A DNA stretch of 64,000 nt from an uncultured Flavobacteriales bacterium (GTDB lineage Bacteria; Bacteroidota; Bacteroidia; Flavobacteriales_G; Salibacteraceae). The position numbers and the translations under genes were made by a program. The stretch covers positions 248,001 to 312,000 of the forward strand of contig CAJQLE010000003.1 of assembly GCA_905479105.1 (NCBI GenBank), given 5' to 3'. Shown piece after piece: positions 25,149 through 33,966 of this stretch (position 1 is its first letter; each line of letters begins with the position of its first letter). The notes under the pieces were generated by a model. That model was not told the DNA's origin. It saw nothing but the letters and a program-made list of their open reading frames with translations, and did no database searches.

Positions 25149-25769
25149 TCAGTCCCTTTTTGGTTCATTTGTAACGTGGACATTACTCCAGTTTTCACCA
25201 GTTTTGATTCTGTAAAGTTGCATTTCGGAAATTCCAAATTGCTTCGCAAGAATTTTATACCGCGTCTTACGATTTGGGTCAAATATTTTCTTCTTTAAAC
25301 GGATTACTTCCGTTTCGCTCAGCTTCGTGTTGTAGCGATCAGGCTTCTCTTTACGGAGTCTTTTCGCCTCAATGTAATGAGGGTTTTTCGCCAAGTGTTT
25401 TTCAACTTGTTCCTTATTAGCCCATTTTAAATTTCGAACTTGATTATTGACTTTATCATAATCGAGATGTAAAACAAAGTGGTATTCTTCGGATGGCGGA
25501 GCAGTTAAATAGTACTCTGCAACTAATTTATGAATGTACTTGGTAACTGTTTTTACGCCTTTTTCTCCATTTTTAATGGTCGGCTCTTTGTATCTAAAAC
25601 TTGGATAGCCATCTATGGGATAGCATTTGATTAATCGTCCATCTTCTTCAACGGATTTGAAATAACTGATTACCCGACCATAATTCGAAAGGAGATATCG
25701 TTTCCTTTGAATGGTATAGTCCAACTTCAGCTCTTTCCAATCTTCACCTTGATAGTATTTTATCATCAT
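25149..25769 (-). CDS. NUMOD4/HNH-type DNA-binding endonuclease-like protein
   Basis: 206 residues from the ATG at 25769; the open frame extends upstream over the end of folC, but the family start WKELKLDY lies just after this ATG. Features: NUMOD4-like YLLSNYGRVISYFK, IHKLVAEYYL, an HNH-like core HLDYDKVNNQVRNLKWANK, and a C-terminal helix-turn-helix (LAKQFGISEMQLYRIKTGENW). This is the make-up of intron homing endonucleases, yet there is no intron or intein around it. In Bacteroidota such stand-alone genes occur in fixed chromosomal places; function unknown. Confidence 0.72.
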   Translation of the reverse strand: MMIKYYQGEDWKELKLDYTIQRKRYLLSNYGRVISYFKSVEEDGRLIKCYPIDGYPSFRYKEPTIKNGEKGVKTVTKYIHKLVAEYYLTAPPSEEYHFVLHLDYDKVNNQVRNLKWANKEQVEKHLAKNPHYIEAKRLRKEKPDRYNTKLSETEVIRLKKKIFDPNRKTRYKILAKQFGISEMQLYRIKTGENWSNVHVTNEPKRD

Positions 25770-25818
25770 CTTCACTTTAACCCCCTCAGAACCGTAGACG
25801 ATAAGTATACAATATAGT

Positions 25819-27048
25819 TTAAACGATCGACAATAGATCGGCAACTACAAAGGTACTTCCCCCGATGAATATTATGTCATCTTGTTTGGCTCGTATTTTA
25901 GCGGCTTCTAGCGCTAATTCAACATTTTCGAACCGCTTGTAGTTAATGCGCTTTCCATCAGCGATTTGTTCAAGACGATCTAAAGGCATGGCTCTAGGAA
26001 TCGAAGGTTGTGTCAGGTAGAATATGGCGTTTTTTGGAAAAAGAGATATTAATTCTTCTACATTTTTGTCAGATACAAATCCCAATACGAGATGCAGCTG
26101 CTTAAATTCTTCCGATTCAAGTTGATGAACAATGGATTTTATGCCGTCTAGATTATGTCCGACATCGCAGATGGTTTTTGGCTTTTCATTAAGAATTTCC
26201 CAGCGACCTCTAAGACCAGTATTCTTGAGCACATTCTCGAAGCCTGCACTTATAGCTTCGTTAGAAAGCTTCCAACCTGCTGTATTAAGATGATCTGCAG
26301 CGATTAGAACAGTTTGAAAGTTTTCGGCTTGATAGTGACCCTTTAATGGACAAGGTGGAATATCCATTGGAAATTGCTGATCAGCAAATAAAATGGTTGA
26401 CTCATGGGCAAGGGCGATTCTTCTAAAAGAACCTTCTGTTTCTCTCTGGAATTTACCGATAACTACTGGAACCTTGGGTTTGATTATACCGGCTTTTTCT
26501 AAGGCGATTTTATCTAAAGTATCACCCAAGAATTGTGCATGATCCAACCCAATATTAGTAATGACAGATAGTTCAGGAGAAAGAACATTTGTCGAATCAA
26601 GTCTGCCTCCCATGCCTACTTCTACGATCGCGATATCGACTTGGTTTAAAGCAAACGAATGGAATGCTAAACCTACTGTCCACTCAAAAAACGAAAGGTC
26701 GAGTTGCTCACAGCTGATTTTATTTTCTTCGACAAAAGAGCTGACTTCTTTTTCGGAAATCATTTCTCCATTGATTCTAATGCGTTCTCTAAAGTCTAAA
26801 AGATGAGGTGAGGTATAGAGTCCAGTTTTATATCCTGCTTCTTGAAATACGGATGCTAATAGGTGTGAGGTAGATCCTTTACCGTTAGTCCCTGCAATAT
26901 GTATTGATTTGAATTTAGATTCCGGATTGCCCAATAGTTTCATTAGGGCAATAGTGTTGTTCAGATCTGCCTTATAGGCCGCCTGTCCAACCCGCTGGTA
27001 CATTGGGAGTTGGCTTAAAAGATAATCAAGTGTTTCAGGATAGGTCAT
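25819..27048 (-). CDS. folC: Folylpolyglutamate synthase / dihydrofolate synthase
   Basis: 409 residues of the Mur-ligase superfamily. ATP loop IHIAGTNGKGSTSHLLASVF near residue 50, the GGRLDSTN block, and CDVGHNLDGI in the C-terminal domain. It adds glutamate to dihydropteroate and to reduced folates. The start overlaps the end of the tonB-like gene by four bases (ATGA), so it is the fourth member of the exbB-exbD-tonB-folC series, a conserved Bacteroidota linkage without obvious biochemical reason. Confidence 0.94.
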   Translation of the reverse strand: MTYPETLDYLLSQLPMYQRVGQAAYKADLNNTIALMKLLGNPESKFKSIHIAGTNGKGSTSHLLASVFQEAGYKTGLYTSPHLLDFRERIRINGEMISEKEVSSFVEENKISCEQLDLSFFEWTVGLAFHSFALNQVDIAIVEVGMGGRLDSTNVLSPELSVITNIGLDHAQFLGDTLDKIALEKAGIIKPKVPVVIGKFQRETEGSFRRIALAHESTILFADQQFPMDIPPCPLKGHYQAENFQTVLIAADHLNTAGWKLSNEAISAGFENVLKNTGLRGRWEILNEKPKTICDVGHNLDGIKSIVHQLESEEFKQLHLVLGFVSDKNVEELISLFPKNAIFYLTQPSIPRAMPLDRLEQIADGKRINYKRFENVELALEAAKIRAKQDDIIFIGGSTFVVADLLSIV

Positions 27049-27830
27049 TCAAGGATAAACTCGAAGGTCAAGGTACCCTTTTGTTCTTCAGGTGCATCAG
27101 CTTTCGGTGTAAATTTTGCTTTACGAGCAGCTTCTACGGCTTTCTTGACTAATTCGTTATTGTTGATTGTAGAGCCTCTTCCACCTGGCGTAACCCGAAT
27201 CACATTTCCTAGTCTATCTACAATGATGTCTACGACAATTTTGCCGCTTTCTTGCATGTTTCCTTGAATGGAAGGAGCGCCTTTGAAACCTCTTCCACCT
27301 AAATTATAGGATATACCTCCACCAGTCTTATCTCCTTGTAAAGCATCTCCTGTTGGTGACCCATCTGCCTTGCCATGATCTCCGGGTTGATCGGTTGATC
27401 CTTGTCCTTTGCTATCGTTGTCCTGCTTGGTCTGGAAAGGATTGCTGCTAATCACTTTTTTCAAACGTTCATCAAGCTCTGGCTTTTTTTCTACCGGTTT
27501 CTCCACTGGCTTTACTACAGGCATAGTCATATCAGAAACTTCGTCTTGAGTTGCAACTTCCTCAACCGTTTCAGCAGGAGCTGCTTCCACAGGCTCTGGT
27601 TCACTTATGGGTTCTGTGACCTCAGGCTCAGAAGTGCTTTGCGGCTGCTCATCACCTGAACCAAAATCAGTATTTCCAAGATCAAGTTCAACAGGAAGTC
27701 CCTCTTCTTCTGGCATTGGCACAGGGATAACGAGGCCTGTAAATAAAAAGATAAGTAACAAGACCAAGTGAAACACAATCGTGCCAATTAGTCCTCTTCT
27801 CTTATTCTTATCTTGAAATCGGTCCATCAT
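27045..27830 (-). CDS. TonB-like energy transducer
   Basis: 261 residues: a short cytoplasmic N-terminus, one membrane anchor (about 15-35, GTIVFHLVLLLIFLFTGLVI), a Pro/Glu-rich periplasmic spacer (about 40-120), Gly-rich linker and the TonB C-terminal domain (KIVVDIIVDRLGNVIRV ... ARKAKFTPK). It transmits the proton-motive force gathered by ExbB and ExbD to outer-membrane receptors. It overlaps exbD by one base and folC by four, so all are cotranslated. Confidence 0.9.
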   Translation of the reverse strand: MMDRFQDKNKRRGLIGTIVFHLVLLLIFLFTGLVIPVPMPEEEGLPVELDLGNTDFGSGDEQPQSTSEPEVTEPISEPEPVEAAPAETVEEVATQDEVSDMTMPVVKPVEKPVEKKPELDERLKKVISSNPFQTKQDNDSKGQGSTDQPGDHGKADGSPTGDALQGDKTGGGISYNLGGRGFKGAPSIQGNMQESGKIVVDIIVDRLGNVIRVTPGGRGSTINNNELVKKAVEAARKAKFTPKADAPEEQKGTLTFEFILE

Positions 27831-28219
27831 TAGGGTTTAGTAGCTATAACGACACTAAAGCCATATTCTTTTGCAACACTTAAAAAACCTACTGTTTCTC
27901 CAGTTGGAACTTGTTTGTCAACCCGTAAAACGATACTTGGCTTATCAACTTCGGCTTTGCGTTTTACAAGTATTGCTTCCACTTGATCCTTGCGTACATC
28001 CTGCCCGTCAATATTATAAGATAAATCTGGTCGGATAGAAACAGAGATTTTTGGATGCTCTTTGGTTCTGGCTTTTCCGGTTGGTAGGTCAACTTTAGCT
28101 CCGAAAGGAGACACCAATGTAGAAAGTATGATGAAAAAAATGAGTAATAGGAATACGATATCAGTCATGCTAGACATGCTGAAACTCACGCTCACCTTGT
28201 TTCTTGACTTAATACTCAT
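27830..28219 (-). CDS. exbD: ExbD/TolR-family biopolymer transport protein
   Basis: 129 residues with one N-terminal membrane segment containing the proton-conducting aspartate (MTDIVFLLLIFFIIL) and a small periplasmic domain (SIVLRVDKQVPTGETVGFL). Works with ExbB to energise TonB. Overlaps its neighbours by one base on each side (28219, 27830). Confidence 0.93.
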   Translation of the reverse strand: MSIKSRNKVSVSFSMSSMTDIVFLLLIFFIILSTLVSPFGAKVDLPTGKARTKEHPKISVSIRPDLSYNIDGQDVRKDQVEAILVKRKAEVDKPSIVLRVDKQVPTGETVGFLSVAKEYGFSVVIATKP

Positions 28220-28929
28220 TATTCAGCTGGTTCTTGAAGCAGGTCCATAAATTCTATGGTAGTTGCTTCCATTTTGTAAACTACTTTTTCAACGCGAGCA
28301 ACTAGTATGTTGTATGCGATGTATGCGATAATTCCGATTACGAGTCCAGCCACAGTGGTTACCATAGCTTGCATGATGCCTCCTGATAATTGCTCGATTT
28401 CGATGCCTGAAGAACTGATTCTCATTTCGTGAAAAACGACAATCATTCCGATTACAGTTCCCAAAAATCCTATCATAGGTGCCGCTCCAGCAATGGTTGC
28501 AAGTGTGGAAAGACTTTGCTCTAATTTAAATAACTCCAGCTTTCCTACATTCTCGATTGCAGCGCTAATATCTCCAAGTGGTTTGCCAATTCTCTTGACC
28601 CCTTTTTGGATCATTCGGGCAAATGTTGAATCGGTTTGCTTGCATAAATGGTTTGCCGCGTCAATTTTTCCTTCATGAATGAAATCTTTAATTTGATTCA
28701 TGAATTGAGGATCTTCTTTGCTCGCTTTTTGAATGGCTAAAAAGCGCTCAATGAAAATGTAGATAGCAACTACAGATAATACAGCAAGAGGAATCATAAT
28801 ATACCATCCTCCGCTTACTATAAGATCAATGACGGATAACGTCTCTTTATGAGGAACGATTTCCTCAACACCTTCAGCAGTCAGATCTTCAGCTCCAGTA
28901 GAGATCTGTAATAACAGATTTAAAAACAT
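28219..28929 (-). CDS. exbB: ExbB/TolQ/MotA-family proton channel protein
   Basis: 236 residues with three membrane segments (about 33-55, 135-158, 178-203) and a cytoplasmic loop, the standard ExbB layout; the APMIGFLGTVIGMIVVFHEM block is the family core. First gene of the series. Context with exbD and tonB-like fixes it as ExbB rather than a flagellar MotA; no flagellar genes are seen. Confidence 0.92.
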   Translation of the reverse strand: MFLNLLLQISTGAEDLTAEGVEEIVPHKETLSVIDLIVSGGWYIMIPLAVLSVVAIYIFIERFLAIQKASKEDPQFMNQIKDFIHEGKIDAANHLCKQTDSTFARMIQKGVKRIGKPLGDISAAIENVGKLELFKLEQSLSTLATIAGAAPMIGFLGTVIGMIVVFHEMRISSSGIEIEQLSGGIMQAMVTTVAGLVIGIIAYIAYNILVARVEKVVYKMEATTIEFMDLLQEPAE

Positions 28930-28934
28930 ATGTA

Positions 28935-28975
28935 AGGGAATTAATGAATGGCTAAGGTATAAGCCATCATTCCCT
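28935..28975. other. Long inverted repeat between nhaD and exbB
   Basis: AGGGAAT...ATGGCT / AGCCAT...ATTCCCT forms a two-part stem (28935-28941 with 28969-28975, and 28948-28953 with 28962-28967). No T run follows on either strand, so it is more likely a structured leader of exbB or a weak processing site than a classical terminator. Confidence 0.4.
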
Positions 28976-29019
28976 AAACGACTGAATCAAAATGTAATTG
29001 TGAATAGCCGACTGTTAAT

Positions 29020-30426
29020 TTAGTGCATGTAAATATCTGCAAGGATAAATACTGCAGCACCTGAAACATATCCGATAAGAGCGAGCCAAGTTATTTTCTT
29101 CATATACCATATGAAATCAATACTCAAAATACCCATAACAGCTACTCCCGCTGCAGATCCAATAATTAAACAGCTTCCTCCTGTTCCTGCGCAATAAGCT
29201 AGGAACTCCCAGAAACTATGATCTACTGGATAGGCTACACCAGAAATGGCTTCAGCCCCAACTGGTAGTAATTCATACATTCCCATAGCTCCTGCAACCA
29301 GAGGGACATTATCTACAATCGAACTCAAAACTCCGATAACCATATTTATGGCGTACATATTTCCGATTGATTCTTCTAAGAATCCGGCCATAATTCTTAA
29401 GTGACCTGCAGACTGAAGTGAACCCACCGCGGCAAGAATTCCGAGGAAGAATAATACACTTGGTGTATCAACTTTCTGTAATACACCAACGACAGAGAGC
29501 TTCGATTTATCTGTTTGGTTTTTAGATCTATGCATTATTTCAGTCACGGTCCATAAAACGCCAAGACCAAGCAAAACTCCTATATATGGAGGTAAGTGAG
29601 TGACCGTTTTGAAAATTGGAACAAACAGCAAGCTGCCAACCCCTAAAAATAGAACCGTTTTTTGTTCTCCAGGAGTTGTGCGATCTTCTAAATGCGCCCG
29701 ATCAACCATGCCAAGCTTTCTTTCCACATCACCTTTAAGAGTAAAAGAAAGAACGACCAGTGGAACGAAAAGCGCAACCATTGATGGAAGTATCAGCTTG
29801 AGAACGATATTAGCCGCTGTTACTTGACCTCCTATCCAAAGCATGATAGTTGTTACATCGCCAATTGGCGACCATGCACCTCCAGCATTTGCAGCAATAA
29901 TTACCATACCGGCAAAAAGCCATAAATCTTCCTTGCTTTTTATCAATTTCTTAAGCAGAGCAGACATGACAATGGCTGTAGTAAGGTTGTCTAATGCTGC
30001 TGAAAGAAAGAAAGTAAGAACGCTTAAAATCCAAACGAGCTTTATTTTATTAGCTGTGTTGATTCGATCCGTGACAAGCGCAAACCCTTCATGGGAGTCT
30101 ATTAACTCAACAATGGTCATTGCACCTAGAAGGAAAAATAAAATTTCCGCAATCTCGCCCAAGTGATGGCTTAGCTCATGCGTAACGTAGTGCATGGCAT
30201 TGGTCTCTTCTCCTGGGTTTAGGAGTCTGAATTCAGTAAGATAAGTTCCTAACAGCTGTTGACTCTCAACCGTGCTATTCATGATTGAATCTGCGCCTAA
30301 AGCAAAAATTGTCCATGTAATTGAGCCAATTAGTAAAGCACTTGCCGCTTTATCAATTTTAATCGGATGCTCCAAAGCAATTGCCAAATACCCCAATACG
30401 AATACAACAACCATTAATAGATACAT
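29020..30426 (-). CDS. nhaD: NhaD-type Na+/H+ antiporter
   Basis: 468 residues with about 12-13 membrane segments. The NhaD/ArsB-fold signature regions are visible: LSAALDNLTTAIVMSALLKKL, IAANAGGAWSPIGDVTTIMLW and IVDNVPLVAGAMG. NhaD extrudes sodium in exchange for protons and is typical of marine and alkaliphilic bacteria. It lies 11 bases after mscS, which in turn overlaps gdh, so the three likely form one transcript. Confidence 0.92.
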   Translation of the reverse strand: MYLLMVVVFVLGYLAIALEHPIKIDKAASALLIGSITWTIFALGADSIMNSTVESQQLLGTYLTEFRLLNPGEETNAMHYVTHELSHHLGEIAEILFFLLGAMTIVELIDSHEGFALVTDRINTANKIKLVWILSVLTFFLSAALDNLTTAIVMSALLKKLIKSKEDLWLFAGMVIIAANAGGAWSPIGDVTTIMLWIGGQVTAANIVLKLILPSMVALFVPLVVLSFTLKGDVERKLGMVDRAHLEDRTTPGEQKTVLFLGVGSLLFVPIFKTVTHLPPYIGVLLGLGVLWTVTEIMHRSKNQTDKSKLSVVGVLQKVDTPSVLFFLGILAAVGSLQSAGHLRIMAGFLEESIGNMYAINMVIGVLSSIVDNVPLVAGAMGMYELLPVGAEAISGVAYPVDHSFWEFLAYCAGTGGSCLIIGSAAGVAVMGILSIDFIWYMKKITWLALIGYVSGAAVFILADIYMH

Positions 30427-30437
30427 AATCTGATACT

Positions 30438-31532
30438 TTATTTGTCTTTTTCTAAGTGAATTGTTTGAGTAGGGAATGCGAAATCAGCACCGTGAGCTTG
30501 AACGATACGCATAATTTCAAAGTTGATTTCTTCCTTTATTTTTAGGAATACACTCCAGTCCATCGTGTCGATGTAATAGAGCACCATAATGTCTAATGAG
30601 CTTGCGCCAAATTCTATAAAATGAATCTCCCCGTCTTGGTTGGTGTGAGGGTGATTATCTATGAAGTTCTGAATTTCCTCAACAATCTGCTTCAATTGTT
30701 CTTCGCTTGTCCCGTATAGAACGCCTATTTTGAAGCTCACCCTTCTGAAAGTCCTTAAGGATAGATTATCCAAGACATTGTCGATCATTAATCTGTTTGG
30801 AAGGGTTAGGTAACTCTTTTCTAGGGTTCTAATTCGTGTGCTTCTAAAGCCAATTTTTTCAATTGAACCAGTAACTCCATTTACGGTAACTAAATCGCCA
30901 ATCACAAAAGGTTTGTCAAAGAAAATCACGAAGGAAGCGAGTAAGTTTTCTAAACTCTCCTTAGCTGCGAGAGCCAGAGCTAATCCACCAATTCCTAGTC
31001 CAGCAATTAATGCTCCAACATCTACTTTAAACACAGAGCCCATAAAAATGAAAGTACCAAGTGTGACTGCCACAACTTTAATGATTTCCATTAAGAAAGG
31101 AATGATTTGATCATCGCTTTTGCTCTCCGTCAATTCAGCTTTTGCCATGAGAATAATGCCCAAAAACTTTATGATTTTCAGAGCAGCCCACGTAATCACA
31201 ATAATCAAGAAAGCAATGAAAGATCTGTGCAAAAACATCCTTAAGCCAAATTCTTCCTTAGGGGCTAAATTCCATTCTTGGGGATAATCAAGATGTGATG
31301 TGCATACGTAAAGAATAATCAGCATGATCAACCATTTCAATGGCTTTTCAAGTAGATTATATAGCTCGTTTTTGTTGACACCTTGAGTCTTCCCAGCAAT
31401 CACACGGAAAAGTGTATTACTTATTCGATGTGCAATAAATCGCACAAGGATCACACCAAACAATAACGACCCTACTACCCATAGGTAGTCTTGAACGGTA
31501 TTACCAAAATATATGTCTTTGAGGAACTCCAT
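30438..31532 (-). CDS. MscS-family mechanosensitive channel
   Basis: 364 residues. Several N-terminal membrane segments lead to the pore helix (GALIAGLGIGGLALALAAKE) and the beta-domain (FVIGDLVTVNGVTGSIEKIG), followed by the cytoplasmic cage domain. Such channels release solutes on sudden drop of outside osmolarity. Its ATG overlaps the gdh stop (TAATG). Confidence 0.93.
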   Translation of the reverse strand: MEFLKDIYFGNTVQDYLWVVGSLLFGVILVRFIAHRISNTLFRVIAGKTQGVNKNELYNLLEKPLKWLIMLIILYVCTSHLDYPQEWNLAPKEEFGLRMFLHRSFIAFLIIVITWAALKIIKFLGIILMAKAELTESKSDDQIIPFLMEIIKVVAVTLGTFIFMGSVFKVDVGALIAGLGIGGLALALAAKESLENLLASFVIFFDKPFVIGDLVTVNGVTGSIEKIGFRSTRIRTLEKSYLTLPNRLMIDNVLDNLSLRTFRRVSFKIGVLYGTSEEQLKQIVEEIQNFIDNHPHTNQDGEIHFIEFGASSLDIMVLYYIDTMDWSVFLKIKEEINFEIMRIVQAHGADFAFPTQTIHLEKDK

Positions 31533-32761
31533 TAAACCAATTGCCTTAAAGCAATTTCAAAACCAGTTTTGGCGATTCGTTTATCATCACTGTGAGTCGC
31601 ATGAACCTTTTCAAGAGCAATTCTAATGGTCTCAGAGGCATCTTTGAAAATATGTTTATCCTCTGCTACATAGTCATCACTCATGCAATAAGCGAAAACT
31701 CTAGCCATGCCGCAGTTAGCTATGAAATCAGGGATTAAACTCACTTGATTGTCAACATAGTCTCCAATTGGCCCGAAGAAAATTTCTGAATCAGCGAATG
31801 GTACATTAGCTCCAGAAGAAATAACTTCCAGCCCATTATTGATCATTAAGTCGCTCTGTGCTTGAGTGATTAATCGTGACGCTGCGCATGGTAAAAAGAT
31901 CTCTGCTCCCATAGACCATATTTTTTCGTTTATTTCTTCATAAGGAAGAATTTTATTCGAAACTAAGGTGTTGCCCTCTTTTCTCGTGAAAAGGTTTTTA
32001 ATTTCATCGAATGTAAAACCATCTGAATTCATTATTCCACCGGTTCGATCTATAATGCCGACTACCTTAGCCCCAGCTTGGGCCATAAAGAAGGCTGCTG
32101 CAGAACCAACATTTCCCCATCCTTGAATAATCACTCTTTTACCACGAACGTCCTTGTTTTTCCATATTTTATAAAAATGGAGAACTGCTTCTGAGACTCC
32201 ATATCCTGTAATCATATCGGCAACCACATACTTTCTTTCAATGTCCGGAGAGAATCGAACGTCTGTTAAGACTTTTGAGACACCCTGTCTAAGATGAGTT
32301 ACTTTTTTTAAATGCTGTCCTGCATCAGGGGTGAAGTGTCCATTTACTATACCCTCTTGAGGGTGCCAAAGGCCATAGTCCTCTGTGATTGGAATCACTT
32401 CGTGAATTTCATCTACATTTAAGTCTCCACCCGTGCCGTAATAGTTTTTCAAAAGGGGGTATACAGCCTTGTACCAGCGTTTTAATACACCTTCTTTTCT
32501 TGGGTCCTTTGGGTCAAAATTTATGCCTGATTTTGCACCACCAATTGCAGGTCCTGCAACTGTGAACTTCACTTCCATTGTTTTCGCAAGTGATTCAACC
32601 TCGCGCTTGTCGAGTCCTAAGCGCATTCTTGTGCCTCCACCTGCAGCTCCGCCTCTCAGACTGTTGATTACAACCCATCCTTTAGCTTCTGTTTCTGAGT
32701 CTTGCCATTCAAAAACAATTTCCGGTGTCTTATTTTCGAATTTGGCTAATAGATCTTTCAT
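31532..32761 (-). CDS. Glu/Leu/Phe/Val-family amino-acid dehydrogenase
   Basis: 409 residues. The N-terminal domain has the catalytic lysine region PAIGGAKSGINFDP and GTGGDLNVDE; the C-terminal Rossmann domain has IQGWGNVGSAAAFF. The enzyme interconverts an amino acid and its 2-keto acid with ammonia and NAD(P)H. Substrate specificity (glutamate most likely) is not fixed by the motifs I can read; this Bacteroidota variant differs from standard GDH. First gene of the run with mscS and nhaD, with a -7 box about 30 bases ahead. Confidence 0.85.
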   Translation of the reverse strand: MKDLLAKFENKTPEIVFEWQDSETEAKGWVVINSLRGGAAGGGTRMRLGLDKREVESLAKTMEVKFTVAGPAIGGAKSGINFDPKDPRKEGVLKRWYKAVYPLLKNYYGTGGDLNVDEIHEVIPITEDYGLWHPQEGIVNGHFTPDAGQHLKKVTHLRQGVSKVLTDVRFSPDIERKYVVADMITGYGVSEAVLHFYKIWKNKDVRGKRVIIQGWGNVGSAAAFFMAQAGAKVVGIIDRTGGIMNSDGFTFDEIKNLFTRKEGNTLVSNKILPYEEINEKIWSMGAEIFLPCAASRLITQAQSDLMINNGLEVISSGANVPFADSEIFFGPIGDYVDNQVSLIPDFIANCGMARVFAYCMSDDYVAEDKHIFKDASETIRIALEKVHATHSDDKRIAKTGFEIALRQLV

Positions 32762-32793
32762 ACTGCAGTTTTTTAAGCTTTAAAAAAGCGCTG

Positions 32794-32801
32794 CAAATGT
32801 A
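32794..32801 (-). promoter_or_regulatory. -7 element upstream of the amino-acid dehydrogenase gene
   Basis: TACATTTG on the minus strand is a perfect TAnnTTTG and lies 32 bases before the ATG at 32761. The -33 partner is not clear. Confidence 0.5.
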
Positions 32802-32848
32802 TAAATTCAGGCGTGCTTAGTGCATTATACTAATATTAATACAGGCTG

Positions 32849-33910
32849 TCATGGAAGGTATACTGCACCTGCACATGAATTTTGATTTGCACCTGTTGTT
32901 GACCTAGATATATTATCTGATTGCAGTAGCCTTAAATTACCCAAAAAGGCAAAACAAATGGCCTCTTTAAAGTTTATGATGGATGCACTTGGAATGATAA
33001 TGTCAGATTTCGAAAAATGCTTAATCCTTTCTATTAAATGGGCATTATGCACTCCACCGCCACTTACCAGGCAAATCTCTTTTTCAATGTTGAGGATTTT
33101 ACCAATTTGAAAAGCGATATGCTCTGATCCAGTCGCTAATAGGTCTTGAGTTCTGATTGAATTGAAGTTCTCAATTACAGGCAGCAAAACCTGATCAAAC
33201 CATTCCTTTCCCAAAGATTTGGGACCTGATTGTTTAAAAAAAGGAAGATCGTTCAGTTGATTCAACAGCTGTTTATTGACTTGTCCAGACTTTGCTAATT
33301 CTCCCCCTTCATCGAAAGTGCAATTCAATCTCATGCTCAGATGATTCAGCAACAAGTTGCAAACTCCAATATCAAATCCAGTAACTAGATTTTTCAAGCG
33401 AGAAATATTTGCAAATCCTCCAAGGTTTAAAGTAGCATCATAATTACTAAACAGCATGCTATCAGCGTAAGGAACTAATGGGGCGCCTTGTCCACCTTTG
33501 GTAACATCTTGAATTCTAAAGTCGCTTATAGTTTGTAAACCTGTTAACGCAGCAATGATTGCACCAGATCCAAGTTGAGTCGATATACCTCGTTCTGGTT
33601 GATGAAAAATAGTGACTCCATGTGAAGCTATAAACGATGCTTTTGACGTAGATTTTTTAATGAAATTGACAACAGCCTCAGCGCTGAAAGTGGCAAACTC
33701 CTTGTCTAGAATGACATATTCAATAGCCGTCATTTCAGTTGCTAGGGATAGTTTTTCCTTTAAAGGACCGCTAAGTGGAATAGAATCTGACGCGTGAACA
33801 TCAAAGCTCCAAGTTGAATTGGACAGTTCAAAAGAAACATCGCATATGTCTATGCCATCATGCGATGTTCCGCACATTAAACCTATTCCTCTAAATGGTG
33901 TTTGAATCAT
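32849..33910 (-). CDS. anmK: Anhydro-N-acetylmuramic acid kinase
   Basis: 353 residues of the hexokinase/actin-like fold. The phosphate loop GLMCGTSHDGIDICDV opens the protein, LNLGGFANIS is the second phosphate element and VSGGGVHNAHL binds adenosine. AnmK converts anhydro-MurNAc to MurNAc-6-phosphate during cell-wall recycling. Its start faces the acyl-CoA dehydrogenase; the two ATG codons are 56 bases apart. Confidence 0.93.
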   Translation of the reverse strand: MIQTPFRGIGLMCGTSHDGIDICDVSFELSNSTWSFDVHASDSIPLSGPLKEKLSLATEMTAIEYVILDKEFATFSAEAVVNFIKKSTSKASFIASHGVTIFHQPERGISTQLGSGAIIAALTGLQTISDFRIQDVTKGGQGAPLVPYADSMLFSNYDATLNLGGFANISRLKNLVTGFDIGVCNLLLNHLSMRLNCTFDEGGELAKSGQVNKQLLNQLNDLPFFKQSGPKSLGKEWFDQVLLPVIENFNSIRTQDLLATGSEHIAFQIGKILNIEKEICLVSGGGVHNAHLIERIKHFSKSDIIIPSASIINFKEAICFAFLGNLRLLQSDNISRSTTGANQNSCAGAVYLP

Positions 33911-33966
33911 TGCAAAAGTTACTTTTGTCGGCTACCGCAAAGTTTAACAGGAAAACGCATATAACT

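Noticed and set aside
28219-28929. MotA flagellar stator
   Set aside because: Directly overlapped by exbD and a tonB-like gene; no flagellar genes in the window.
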